From assembly GCA_003427395.1 (NCBI GenBank), contig BFEA01000365.1, positions 904,679 through 929,691 on the forward strand: a stretch of 25,013 nucleotides of DNA. The letters are read 5' to 3'. Numbering within the stretch: position 1 is the first letter of the stretch; the number at the start of each line of letters is the position of its first letter. The translations under genes were made by a program, and so were the position numbers. The notes beneath the pieces were generated by a model. The model saw only the letters and a list, made by a program, of their open reading frames with translations. It was not told where the DNA came from and did not search any database. Shown here one piece after another: positions 1 to 10,515 of the stretch. Origin of the DNA: Chara braunii. Lineage: Eukaryota; Streptophyta; Charophyceae; Charales; Characeae.

Positions 1-76
<76 letters not shown>
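1..76. repeat. (CT)n microsatellite at window edge
   Basis: About 38 uninterrupted CT units. The window begins inside the tract, so its true length is unknown. Similar CT tracts lie at 3016-3056, 10337-10512 (containing an assembly gap), about 20916-21006 and 24757-24815, all with CT on the plus strand. Confidence 0.97.
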
Positions 77-80
<4 letters not shown>

Positions 81-390
81 ACACCATTCCTGATGCAGGC
101 AGTCCGTCGCTTGGCATCAACATTGAGTTGTCACCCCGCTTGGTCCAAGCATGCAGGCCAGGTTCGCCCGTGCGCCACAGTCCGTCGCGGCCCGCACGTC
201 AACCCCGTACACTCAGCACCAGCTCATCGGGTTGCCCAACTCTCTCATCCACTCACCTTCCAAGCATACTCGTTGGCCGATCCTCACTTTTTTAATTTTT
301 TTTTTTTTTTTTTTTTAAGGTCCATGTGCAAAGCCTCTATCCTGTTGGTGGTAAGAGAACCACCGGGATTGAGGCTTTGCCTGGCGGGCC
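77..390. other. non-coding stretch with T homopolymer
   Basis: I see no convincing gene here. Short ORFs lack family motifs. A T run of about 21 bases lies near 296-316. Confidence 0.6.
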
Positions 391-443
391 GCTCCATCTA
401 TTGGTGGGAAGCATCACCTGCTGGAAACCGGGTCCAGCGTCCC
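391..443 (+). repeat. dispersed repeat, copy 1 (inverted copy at 9013-9065)
   Basis: This 53-bp segment starts GCTCCATCTATTGGT and ends GGGTCCAGCGTCCC. It matches the reverse complement of 9013-9065 with a few substitutions and one indel. Its last 25 bases (419-443) recur exactly at 492-516. On the minus strand one frame reads RDAGPxFQQVxLPTNRW in both distant copies. It may be a fragment of a larger transposable element. Confidence 0.75.
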
Positions 444-491
444 TTGAATACATCAATGTAATACAGTACCTCATTGAAAGTGGCGCCATTG

Positions 492-516
492 TGCTGGAAA
501 CCGGGTCCAGCGTCCC
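492..516 (+). repeat. 25-bp direct repeat of 419-443
   Basis: TGCTGGAAACCGGGTCCAGC followed by GTCCC occurs identically at 419-443 and 492-516, with a period of 73 bp. It duplicates the distal half of the dispersed repeat that begins at 391. Confidence 0.85.
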
Positions 517-635
517 ATATCCGATCCACACTTCCAATCCCACCTGCAGCAAGGCCAGGTAATGGGGGGGGAGAGTCACTGGGGGGCACCAGTGGATTCT
601 CCCTCCATCCCCCGGCCCCTGCCATCCAACAACTC

Positions 636-1068
636 GGGATAATCGGTAGAAGGCGCCCACGCCAAAACCTTTTCGGTTTTGGGCGCCCAAAGTTTAGCCG
701 TTTGGTACTACCGGCCCAATGACTTGCATGTGGGGTACTACAGGCCCACGCGTCGCTCCAAGGGCCTTACCGGATCATGAATCTGGCGCATAACAGGGCC
801 AGATTCGTTTTGATGTAAAAGAGGCCGGCCGTGGTAACCCTGAAGTATCGAATTTTGAAAAAGAAGGGCCCTACCGGTTCATGAATCTGGCGCAGAAACA
901 GCGCCAAATTCTTGAACCGGTGAAAACAGGCCCAGCGAGATGTTGCCACGGCGCAAGGGCGCCTATCACCCAGGGGAAAGTTGTTTGGGCCGGTAGTACC
1001 AAACGGCCGAACTTTGGGCGGCCAAAACCGAAAAGGTTTTGGCGTGGGCTCTTTCTACCAATTATCCC
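636..1068. mobile_element. foldback/MITE-like element, complete copy
   Basis: This 433-bp non-coding element has long terminal inverted repeats. The left arm, about 636-719, is closely matched by the reverse complement of the right arm, about 985-1068, with termini GGGATAAT and ATTATCCC. Two further near-palindromes lie inside: one around 776-816 (ATGAATCTGGCGC ... GGCCAGATTC) and one around 876-921 (GGTTCATGAATCTGGCGC ... GCGCCAAATTCTTGAACC). A second copy lies at 3217-3625. There is no transposase, so it would be non-autonomous. I could not fix a clean target-site duplication or assign a superfamily. Confidence 0.85.
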
Positions 1069-2065
1069 CACCAACTATCCTCAGGGCGCCTAAACAGCAA
1101 AAATCCGCTGTGAAGCAGTGGAACCCGAGCAGAAAAACATTGGCCTATCCTCACTTACCGCGCTAACTTCCAAATTCATAGAGAGACAACTAATTGCGCT
1201 TGCGAAATTTATAGCATGGATGCTTGCGCGAGAAACCCGGGATTATGCCTAAACAGAAGAAAGGAGGTGGTGCCTACATTTGCATGGCCAGGCTGCGGCG
1301 GAGACCACTCTCCACGCATCGATCCAGTCATGCAACGTCGGGATCAATTAGAACAGAGAAAAGGATGTGTATACACGAGCGAGGGAAAGGCGGGAAAGAG
1401 GAAACACAAGGAATATCAAGCACAAGAAGATTATAGTTGCAATCACGTCGCCAAAAGTTAGTCACGCGCAAGATTAAGGCACGGAAAAGTCAGAGCCCAG
1501 ATCCTGTCGCAGCAAGATGTGCGTAAGCAAAAAGCGCCATGCAACAAAATTCACGAGGTGCCTAAATTCCTAGCCTAAATCCTAGTAAAGAAAAAAAAAT
1601 CCGAAAGAAAAACAATTCCGAGAGCCCGTGGGGGCTCGACATCAGTTGAAATTTGAAAAACATCATTCCCGCGCGCTGATCGCGCCAAATTCCCGACCCT
1701 CAGAGCAGAACAAGAAAGAAGCTATGACAACCGGTATTCATCGCGCTCCCTAAGGCGCGCCCACTTAACTGTCGGCGCGGGACTTTCCCGACCCTGGTCC
1801 GAAAATCCAAAAAGGCACAAAGAAAGAAAGAAACGAGGGCATCCATCCAATTAGCCCGAGCGACCTATACCCTCCCACTTCACCCGACCAACCCGTCCCG
1901 CTCCCCCGAAGCAGCTTCACGAAGAAAGTCGCGCAATTACAGAAAATAGTTCGTCACAACGCGAGTCCCCAAGTCTTGTATCCATCTAGTAGTCATCCAC
2001 CGTTCCGACGGATCCAGTCAGGGATGATATGTTCTTGCCAAATGGAAAAAGTTTCAGCACGTGAA
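1069..2065. other. non-coding stretch
   Basis: There are about 1 kb of mixed composition with short A-rich runs. I found no ORF with a recognisable domain, no RNA gene and no clear repeat. Confidence 0.6.
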
Positions 2066-2079
2066 ACCAAAAAGGTTTC

Positions 2080-2185
2080 CGCGTGGGCGCTTTCCACCAA
2101 TTATCCCATCCGGATGACATCCTCGGTAGGTCCGTGTGGGGGCTTTCCACCAATTATCCCATCCAGTTAACATCCACAGTAGGTC
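2080..2185. repeat. 53-bp tandem duplication containing MITE-end fragments
   Basis: Two units, 2080-2132 and 2133-2185, share CTTTCCACCAATTATCCCAT followed by CC, and both end in AGTAGGTC or CGGTAGGTC. The first unit and the bases just before it (from about 2066, AAAAAGGTTTCCGCGTGGGC) resemble the right end of the element at 636-1068 (AAAAGGTTTTGGCGTGGGCT). It is therefore probably a decayed MITE terminus that was tandemly duplicated. Confidence 0.7.
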
Positions 2186-3012
2186 TTGATGTTTGGTACC
2201 CAAGGTGGGTAGTGTATTGATAGAGGGGGCTCTTTTTCCTTTTCTCCTCTGAGACTCCCTTTTTCCTTTTTCTTTTCTTTTTTAAACCACCAGAACTTGG
2301 CCAAGCTATCGGCTGTGGCGCTTTCCCGTTACCTAACGACAATGGCTGGAAGCACCAGCCAAAAAAAAATTGAATGCTTCCAGCCAAAAAAAAATTGAAA
2401 CCGTACCCCGGCGCTTCGGCAAAAAATTGGCGCACAGGGATGACCGTGAGATATTATCATTGAACTGACTGGCCCCACGTAATTCTGAATGGTCTTGTTC
2501 TGGTGATCTGATTGTATCTGGACTTCGAGCTCGGGTCCGTATTTTAACAGTTCATGGGTGTACCAACAGAGCAACGCCCCTTGTCTTTTTTCCATTTTCT
2601 TTTTTTTTCTTTTCTTCATTTCTTACTTTCTTCCTTTCTTTCTCTTTTTTTTTTTTTTTTTTTTCCTCCTTTTTTTGACACCCATGACCATTTCTCATTT
2701 TGCACTTGTTGCACCCCTCACTATCGGCATTACTTTGAGCGCATCTGGACAAAAACGGTGTCCAGCGGTGCAATGAAAATGTTGGCCGATGCCAAGTGGT
2801 GCAATTACCCTCATGCACGAAGAAGTGGCCGGTCCTCATCAAAGCTCGAACGGGGTGGAAGCCGTCGGTCCTTATCAGAGCTTCATCAGTCCTCAGTACT
2901 CGTATACACACTGGTGTACTCTTCGTAACCATGCTTTCACTCCAACGAGATCGAATTTGGCTGGAAACGGGAAAAAAAAAGGCGAAATTGGGCTCAGGAG
3001 GTACTGTTTTCG

Positions 3013-3015
<3 letters not shown>
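2186..3015. other. non-coding stretch, pyrimidine-rich
   Basis: This stretch is dominated by T- and CT-rich runs (about 2230-2285 and 2578-2680). ORFs across it are low-complexity Phe/Lys tracts and are not credible genes. Only the small repeat at 2344-2399 stands out. Confidence 0.6.
2344..2399. repeat. small hairpin plus direct repeat
   Basis: GGCTGGAAGCA (2344-2354) is inverted at 2375-2385. Overlapping it, CCAGCC followed by nine A and TTGAA is directly repeated at 2355-2374 and 2380-2399. Probably a simple local duplication. Confidence 0.7.

Positions 3016-3080
<65 letters not shown>
3016..3080. repeat. compound (CT)n(CA)n microsatellite
   Basis: About 20 CT units run directly into about 12 CA units. 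ORFs reading through it (Ser-Leu, Thr-His repeats) are artefacts of the repeat. Confidence 0.95.
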
Positions 3081-3087
<7 letters not shown>

Positions 3088-3160
3088 TAAACAAATACGC
3101 GCACGGATGCACACACACCCAAGAAGGCTACGTTGTGCTCTGGAGAGACTGTTGCGCACA

Positions 3161-3185
3161 TGTGTGTGTGTGTGTGTGTGTGTGG

Positions 3186-3216
<31 letters not shown>
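3161..3216. repeat. (GT)n microsatellite
   Basis: GT repeats with one GGA interruption near 3184. The tract abuts the truncated left end of the MITE copy that starts at 3217, so slippage or expansion may have eroded that end. Confidence 0.93.
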
Positions 3217-3221
<5 letters not shown>

Positions 3222-3625
3222 GGCACCCGAAGTTAGGCCGTTTTGTACTACCAGCCGAATGTTTTCCATGTGAGGTACTACAGGCCCACGCGTCGCTCCA
3301 GGGGCTCTACCGTACTGGTTGACGAATCGGGCGCACAAACAGAGCCAGATTCATTTTGTTGTAGAAGAGGTCGAGGGTGAACATAGAATGAGGCCCGCGT
3401 ACGGTATTTTGAAAAAAAAAAAAGCCGTACCGGTTCATGAATCTGGCGCAGAATAAGCGCAAAATTCATGAACTGGTGAAAAAAGGCCAAGGGAACTGTG
3501 GCCATGGCACGAAGGCGCGTTTCACCCAGGCTGAAGACATTTGGCCCGGTAGGACCAAACGGCGGAACTTTGGTCGATTAAAACATAAAAGGTTTTGGCG
3601 TGGGCGTGTTCTACCAACTATGCCC
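3217..3625. mobile_element. foldback/MITE-like element, second copy, left end lost
   Basis: This is collinear with 636-1068. It shares GGTACTACAGGCCCACGCGT followed by CGCTCCA, the inner hairpin GTTCATGAATCTGGCGCAGA, and the right end ending CTACCAACTATGCCC. The first ~33 bp of the left arm are absent and a GT microsatellite sits there instead. Divergence from copy 1 is moderate with many substitutions, so the two are old, separate insertions of one family and not a recent segmental duplication. Confidence 0.82.
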
Positions 3626-4016
3626 TTTCAGTGCCCTTTTCAAACTCGCCCTTCGTTTCCTTGCCCATGCATGTTTTTTTTGCCCCTTATGAAACACAAA
3701 TGTGACATGTAGGTACTTCCCTAAAAAAAACAAAGAAACACCGAGGAAGGAGACTGACGGGAAAAATGTCCAGGGCCTCAATAATTGCCCACTCGGGACC
3801 CGGTGCCCGTTGCCCAACGCCCAAGAAACCACCTCCACCCCCTCTGCAATGAAGAAGAGGATTGCACTTTCTTCTCGCAGTAGACAAAAATCTGATAATA
3901 GAAGGCGTGGCCTCGCACGCCGCATTGGTGGACAGTCTGACATGCACGCTTGGTTAGCCGGGTTTAGGCGTTGACAGTGACAGTCGGAACCTACTGTCAC
4001 GGGATAGGGACGGCAC
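3626..4016. other. non-coding stretch downstream of the LINE-like ORF1 remnant
   Basis: This is where a LINE ORF2 would be expected on the minus strand. I see no apurinic endonuclease or reverse-transcriptase motif in any minus-strand frame. Confidence 0.5.
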
Positions 4017-6490
4017 TTACTCGGGGTTGCTTGCTAGGCCAGTCGGACTTGCTTTATCTAACCGCTCTGCACCTAGACCGCCTTCAGGCCTAGATTCAGG
4101 GAAAGGTCCAGTTGCGGCAGGTAACTCGAGGACATCTTCAAGGTCAATCTCAAAATTGCTGGGGCCATTTACGGGGCCTCTATGGGCCCCCCCTCCAGCT
4201 TCGGAAGCAGCGGAATAAAACCCATATTGGGTAGGCCAGCATTGGGCCTCTTCGACGGGGTCGCCACAGGGCCGTTTCTCCACACCCCGAGGATAGAGTT
4301 CTCGGGGAGGCATCAGCCAAGGGGGCCAGAATGTTCTTCAAGTAGATGGACTGCAGCATCTTATTTTTTGGCAGTTTCCCATTTAACTTACTCAGGATGC
4401 TAGAGTCCTCAACATGCTGTATGCACAATTGTTGAAGGGAGTCCGTATCCTCGTTAATGAACATGGTGAGTGGAATCAGTCTGAGGCCCTCTGCGAGGAG
4501 GGCCTCCAATTTCTCTTGAGGGATCAGAGCGTCGAGAATTGGAACTAAGATTTTGCAGGTCCTGTCCTCCAGTTCCTGGTGAAGTCTTGGTAGTGCCATA
4601 TCTGGCACCAATCTGAGAAGGAACCGGTCTCTAAAGATGGATTTAGCTGTAGCTAAGATTGACTGTGGGGTGAGTGGTTCCTCAGTTTGCTGCGTTAAAA
4701 ATGAAACTTTTGCATCCGAGGGTTGCCACACGATTACGTGGGCTGTTCCATTCACCATGGTGCAGATGAGTGGCATTAGCCACTTCTCAAGGACAGGCTG
4801 TACTTTAGACACGGTGATCATTCTCCTGCTGCGGGATGTCTTTACCCCTGCTTGTGGGACTACGGCTCTCGTGCCTGAGTTGGCGGATGACGACAACTCT
4901 GCCTTGCTGTGCATCGAGTCTCGAGAATCCTCTCTTGCTGGTATTCTTTCCTTTGAAGGGCCTTCCAACAGGAGAGGCCGGCCAGAGGATATGCTAGTCC
5001 GTACGATTCTCGCTGCTTTGAGGGGGGACTGTCCCCTCATGCTTCTCTCATGCATCCTCTCTGGAATCCTGCCTAGAATCCTGCCTGATACTCTGATTCT
5101 TGTCTTTCTCAATAGGCGTGGCTGGTCTTAACGACACTGGGCAGATCACTCCGGGGTTGGGACATTCGGTGCCGGGTGGCGGGGGTTCTCCCCCGCCTGC
5201 ACCCCTTGTTCTTTCTAGGTACAACGCTGCTGTATGCAGCAGATGGGCGTTGTGCGTGGCGGGTCCCTGCCCCTCCTGTTACTCAAGGTGAGCCACCCCC
5301 TCTGCTTGGAGGTAGGATCTGTACCGGTCCTGGGCCGGGCCTGGTCCGGGAGAGAAAATAGGATTATTCAGTGATGTGTGTAATTCTCCCATATTCCCAG
5401 CGTATCCAAAAAGGCGATGGGGGGGTCTGGCTGGGGATGGGCTTCTTGAACGCCTATCATTGTCCCTAGACCCGTGATTTGACAGTGCTCCATGGTACCT
5501 GGGGGACCTGAAGAATCGTGCTGCTCTCAAATCTGCCCTTGACTGTACACTGGAGGTGGATGACGAAGAGTCCTCATCGTCGTCCCTCCCTTGAGATGTC
5601 CGATCTCTGCGAAAGTTGCTGCGTCGACCGGTAGGGTTAGTCTTCTTCCTTGTGCATTCGTCATCGGTATGAAAATACCAACGGCAGCACGTGCAATATG
5701 GTGTTGAGGAAGAAGCTAATCTCACTTCAACCATATCTCCCTGTTCCGTTCGCACCCAGACCCGGTATACAAATTTCGATCGACAATCTGGATTTATTGT
5801 GCATTTCACATTGAGCAGTCGCGGATTTGAGGCAAATCTATCCGGTGGATCCATACTCAGGACTGGGCCAATGACTTGTGCAAGTGAGGATTTGGGGTAG
5901 AAGTAAGCGTCAAGTGGTACCTGGATGGCTAATACCCAAAACGTATTTTCCATCTCTGTTTTCCGTAACTCTCTCCACTCGGCTCGCGGGACCAACGGTC
6001 TCATTTCAAAGACATATCTCTTCCCTTTCAACTTGACTTCGCCTGACCCCTCATTTGTCATCCATTCCGCCACCACCGCGTCTCTTGGAATGTACAAGAT
6101 TACATTGGCCCCTTCGAATTTCACCCTACCCTTCTCAACCGGGGGATCGAAAATTCCCTCCTTTTTCCATCCATACTCGTAAGATCTAACGATATCCTCT
6201 TTTACCTTTCGGGGGAGGTTCCTTGCTTCATCCCTGAAAATAATGACAACCGTGCACTCTTTCAGCCATTGAATTTTGATTTCATCGTATCAAGGATCGA
6301 CTGTGACCACTGCCTCATTTCCTTCCGCCGATACATCTTCAAACGGTATATCATCAGGGCAATGACCCTCATCGTAACACATGGAGAGCAACATCGTGAC
6401 CCGTTCCTCGAATCCATCCTCTTGCCTCGCTTGCCCTGCATCATCCCCGTCCATGGCTACATCTAATTCTAACTGCTGATGCGTTTCCAT
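4017..6490 (-). pseudogene. LINE-type ORF1 (gag-like) remnant, DUF4283-like plus CCHC zinc knuckle
   Basis: On the minus strand, the ATG at 6490 opens a frame that continues past one TGA (6292-6290). It holds a region reading EGANVILYIPRDAVVAEW ... FWVLAIQVPLDAYFYP, resembling the DUF4283 RNA-binding region of plant L1-type ORF1 proteins. Next comes a perfect CX2CX4HX4C knuckle (CTCCRWYFHTDDEC) and a Ser/Arg/Asp-rich tail. A TAA follows at 5281-5279. Plausible coding resumes in a second frame (5112-4180, Leu-rich with VLEKWLMPLICTMVNG) and then a third (about 4313-4017, acidic and Pro-rich). The lesions are thus two stops and two frameshifts. ORF1 would bind element RNA in a ribonucleoprotein particle. 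No ORF2 follows, so this may be a 3'-deleted LINE or an ORF1 from another element type. Assignment rests on motif resemblance; the C-terminal half is unrecognised. Confidence 0.65.
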
Positions 6491-8050
6491 ATTTGCTCAC
6501 CCTACCCTAGGGTTTGTTCCAGGCCCGACCCTCCTCTTAGGGGGTCCCCGCGAAACCGGTGATACTACAGACACGTGAAGGCAGGAGAGGCAACTTCCTG
6601 GTTGTTCCCGCTCTATGCCTCTGGCTTCCTGATATTCGATCTTCTTGGGATTCTACCTCATGGCTACGGGGTAAGCCAGTAAATTAAATGTGGTATCCTG
6701 ATCTCAGGTTCTCACTTCCGTCGGAGTAGGCGAAATCGTCTACCACAGAGTTCTTCTGCGAGCGCCGCTCTGATCTGCGATACTTCGCCACCACTTCCCT
6801 AATCCTGAGGGAGAGGCCTGGGTGGGTATCGATTCTTGCTCTGGGGCTAGCCTGAGGGAGGGGGCTCCGACAGTTCAGCCCTACAACCTTACATCCAGCG
6901 CTCATCCATAGCTGTTGCGAACTTCAGTGCCTCATTCCAAGTGTCACGGAGCGGCCCCTATTTTCGCAGCACAAAGCTGACACACATTAAACATGCTAGA
7001 TGGGCCAAAGATAATAGATGAACCATACAACTCCGATAAACTTCTCCCAGGGTCGGACCCCTTGCTTTCTCAGCCAAACCGTGCACAGATCTCCAATGAC
7101 ACATAGAGAAACATACTCGGCTAGCCTAATGTACCATGAGACCAATTGACAACCAATACTGACAGGCATGAGATCAGCAAAACCAGGGTTGAGCCCGCAT
7201 ACTCTCGTAGCGAAGACCAAGATTGCTTACTGCCCTCAGGAAACCCATTCCCGGGGCGCTGAGGCCTTGAAGAAATTGACAACTCGCAACCAACACACCG
7301 TAGCATAGCAATTTATCGCAAACGATTGAAGATGGGATTTAGCCGGAGCTGCACCCGATCTCACTCTTCGAGTGTGCGGGCGCAACCAGCACCGACCGCT
7401 CGTCACCAGGCGGTCTGTTCTTTTCATTCAACTATACCTACCATTCCCATGCGACCACCTGTACCGCTTCGACCTATTCCATACATCTAATCGATCACCA
7501 AAAGAGTCCCTACTTCTGTTGATGATTTACCATTGTAATCCTACTCACACGGCCTACCACACTCTATTCGCGACTAGAGATATTCATCCATATACAAGGA
7601 AGAGAGCCTTCCGCTACACTTAATTCGGCAAAATGCTCGAGTAGCTTCCATTTTACCATGGTCAGATAGCAAGGAAACAGGAACGGCGAATATTACCACG
7701 CTTCCTGTGTCTGTTCCTCCAAGCAACTGCTGATGTCGATTCCTTGGTACTCCTCGACAGCGCGATGAGGTCCCTCCATCCGACCGGCGATGCAACCATC
7801 CGGCGTCAATCGTCAATCAGGGGGTGAAAAGCCTTCGTCCGAGTGGAGGGGACGAGCGTGAAACTTTCACGCCGCCATGGACGTGGCCATGGCTGTCGGC
7901 TTCACCTCGGTAACTCGTGTTCCGATAGCGCGAGGACCACTTGACGAGTCGGTGGCCTCTGTGTGAGCGGCCCAACCGACGGCGCAAGGCCACGAGCGCA
8001 CTACCGGCGTCGTTGGCGGCGCTTCCCATTTGGTACAACTTTTTCACTGC
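6491..8050. other. non-coding stretch
   Basis: There are about 1.6 kb with only short unsupported ORFs. A minus-strand frame of 98 codons at 8113-7817 is Arg/Gly-rich but has no recognisable motif, and I do not call it. The part next to 6490 would be the 5' leader of the LINE-like unit. Confidence 0.55.
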
Positions 8051-8123
8051 GGTTGCAACTTCATTATACAGACCAGAGGAGTGCCCAGGTTCATACAGGG
8101 GTTGCAATTTCATTATACAGACC
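8051..8123. repeat. 24-bp direct repeat, period 49
   Basis: GGTTGCAACTTCATTATACA followed by GACC (8051-8074) recurs with one C-to-T change at 8100-8123. It looks like a minor tandem duplication of unknown origin. Confidence 0.8.
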
Positions 8124-9012
8124 GGAAAACAAGCCCGGCGTCCCTCACATCAAAAAAGAGTTTCTGGGAGTCCCTGGCCAAGACGACCGACTGCAATGAA
8201 AAGCCTACGAAACCCCAACCAAGTACTTGATTTTTGATAATCTCTCATGCTCATGAATTTGTAACCCTAGCTTCCCGCCCCTCTGATACGGTTATCCCGA
8301 TTGGGGGCTGCAAGGCAGCGTCAGTCATCTGTGGACATCGGTTTTCTCTTGCCCACACCTGGGAAAGGTCGAGTACTTTTGGGTGTGGATGTCCGACAGT
8401 GGAGGGGAGTGGGTGTGGCGAGGATGGGAAATCCCCTGGATGAGAGTGCGCCCTTTTGGTGAGGGAACATGGGACTGCCAGGCATGTTTGGCAGGTGTTC
8501 TGAGTGTATCCTTTATCATCTCCCCTTTTCCCCACAATCGACCACGTCAGAAACAACACCTTTCCGTGCGTACTTTAGGATGGGCTTTGATTCTATTTGT
8601 ACCCCACTCTGCCTGCCGAGAACGTAAGCGGGTTGTACATGGGGCAGGGTGATCGGGGGGACTGGGGCTGGCACTCCGGCGAACTTTTGCCCACATCAGC
8701 CTTATGTGATTGGTTTGCCGAGAGAGGTTGCTCGTTGAGATTTAGGTAGGATGGTCAGTAATGTTTTCTCGATATTGCTTCATTTGTTCGACGATGTTCA
8801 GAATTGTATGGGCGGGGGGTCAATCCTTCTCGTTGGGGAAGTAATCAATGCCTCCCGCCCGTCTGATGAGAATAAAGATAGGGAATGGGTCTCAGTTCAA
8901 GATAGTACCCGGTTGACATCATATCAGGGAATAATGCACACAGATGACATAGGCAGTGTTAGCACTGCACACGTATGTTTACACAACTTTCACAAAACCT
9001 TTGAGATTTATA
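8124..9012. other. non-coding stretch
   Basis: No gene supported. A plus-strand frame from 8751 runs to 9281, but it crosses the repeat at 9013-9065 and enters the retrotransposon LTR at 9197, so it is not a natural gene. Confidence 0.55.
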
Positions 9013-9065
9013 GGGACGCTGGACCCGATTTCCAGCAGGTGCCGCTCCCAACCAATAGATGGAGC
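9013..9065 (-). repeat. dispersed repeat, copy 2 (inverse of 391-443)
   Basis: The reverse complement matches 391-443: GCTCCATCTATTGGT at one end and GGGTCCAGCGTCCC at the other. The similarity appears confined to this block and does not extend clearly into the flanks. Confidence 0.75.
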
Positions 9066-9794
9066 CTCGCCGACAGTGCTAGTGGTGCCTGCTCTTATCA
9101 GCACCCCTGGGCCCTAGCAGCCGCCCGGGAAGTTTCTTCAAAAAAGAAAAATAAAGAAAGCTATCATCCGGCCCTTCTTCCCCCCCCTGCCGAGCCTGTG
9201 ATAAGCTCAGATCCGTACTGCGCGGCTTTCCGTATCCTTGAGGAAAAATCCTCCGAAAGCCCCGGAGTACGACCTGAATGAGAGGGACTTTTCTTTCGTT
9301 TCTGCTTTATTTTTTCTTCTTCTTTCTCTCTTCAGACGACTTTTCACTTTCTTTGGTTAATGATTCCTGCGCGGCTGACTCGCGGCCGAACCAAGAAACG
9401 GTTTCGGCCAGGACTTTTCGGGAATTAAAATTTTGCGCGCGCGGCTGGGCTTCGAATTCCGCAAGCGCTTCGCACCCCCTTTTCTTGCTTCGCATCCGCG
9501 CGCCATCTCCCTTTCTTGCTGCGCGCGCTTCCCCATGTCGAACCCTTCGTCTCCCCGCACGCAAAGCTCGATCCTTACCCCGTCTTCCTCCGCGAGTGAT
9601 TGGCCGCGTAGTTGGGATGCTCGGATCAATGTGAAGAGCGGGAAAACGCGCACCACTTGAACGAACACCCGAATCACGTACGGCCATTTCGACTCTGCGA
9701 ATCGAACCCTCTAACTCCCCACCTTTCTTCTGTCCTGCTCATCTACACCCTGCGCTGCCCGCACCTCGCGCTGACAATCCGCCGCCTCCCGCGC

Positions 9795-9800
9795 TATAAA
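9795..9800 (+). promoter_or_regulatory. TATA box of the 5' LTR promoter
   Basis: CGCTATAAATTC sits in a GC-rich context about 600 bp into the LTR and is conserved in the other LTR at 20372-20377. A CT-rich initiator-like stretch (CCTCTCCTCTCCTCC) follows about 15 bp downstream. This fits a U3/R boundary near 9820-9830, making R-U5 unusually long (about 1.7 kb). Confidence 0.65.
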
Positions 9801-9843
9801 TTCGCGCAACCCTCTCCTCTCCTCCTCTTTGATCTCGGCTGCA

Positions 9844-9927
9844 ATGGTGCGCGAGCTATGCGCGAAGTCCGCGGCGCCGAACAGGCTCGAGGAGCCCAAG
9901 GACGGGCGGAGTGACGACGTGGGGTAG
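9844..9927 (+). CDS. short leader ORF of the 5' LTR (27 codons)
   Basis: This is the first ATG downstream of the LTR TATA box and encodes MVRELCAKSAAPNRLEEPKD and a few more residues before TAG at 9925. In the 3' LTR the equivalent ATG at 20421 has TGG in place of that TAG and stays open for 141 codons. It could be an upstream ORF or the start of a longer leader protein. No family is recognised, and translation is unproven. Confidence 0.3.
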   Translation: MVRELCAKSAAPNRLEEPKDGRSDDVG

Positions 9928-10333
9928 ACCCGCGGTAGTCTCGGGGCGAAGCAGTCGGAGGGACTGAGCAGTGGTGGAGATTGGACGCCGACCGCGGCAA
10001 GGCCTTGTGGCTATGGTGGTCGGTGGTCTTGGGAAGTTCTGAAAGCTGCGCCTGGGGGCGGCAGTTATCTGAGAATTTTGTATACCAGAAGGACACGCTC
10101 TTATCTCCATTGCTGCTTTGTCATACGCATGGGCTATGTCGAAAGTCGATGGATGATTGGATGTCCTGTTGATTGTCATGGTTACACGCACGAGAGCGTA
10201 TGTGTGTATGTGCTTATCCGGGCGGGGACGGGGAATTGAGTGGGATGACCATCTGCTTGGGAGTATGAGTATGTTGATCCCGTCGTCCCCCCCCCTTCCA
10301 CGGCCCTTCCTCGCGCACGCACAGTCTCGGTGT

Positions 10334-10336
<3 letters not shown>

Positions 10337-10392
<56 letters not shown>

Positions 10393-10481
10393 NNNNNNNN
10401 NNNNNNNNNNNNNNNNNNNNNNNNNNNNNNNNNNNNNNNNNNNNNNNNNNNNNNNNNNNNNNNNNNNNNNNNNNNNNNNNN

Positions 10482-10512
<31 letters not shown>
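10337..10512. repeat. (CT)n tract with assembly gap (N 10393-10481)
   Basis: CT repeats on both sides of 89 N. The 3' LTR has the same CT tract at about 20916-21006 without a gap, so the gap most likely represents more CT repeat that the assembler could not size. It lies inside the transcribed leader part of the LTR. Confidence 0.93.

Positions 10513-10515
<3 letters not shown>

Noticed and set aside
2552-3338. Several frames with Ser-Leu, Thr-His, Cys-Val or Glu-Arg runs
   Set aside because: Translations of CT, CA and GT microsatellites, open in many frames at once.
7817-8113. 98-codon minus-strand Arg/Gly-rich ORF
   Set aside because: No recognisable domain or supporting context. It also overlaps the direct repeat at 8051-8123.
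8751-9281. 176-codon plus-strand ORF
   Set aside because: It crosses from a dispersed repeat into the start of the 5' LTR, so it is a chance frame over an insertion boundary.
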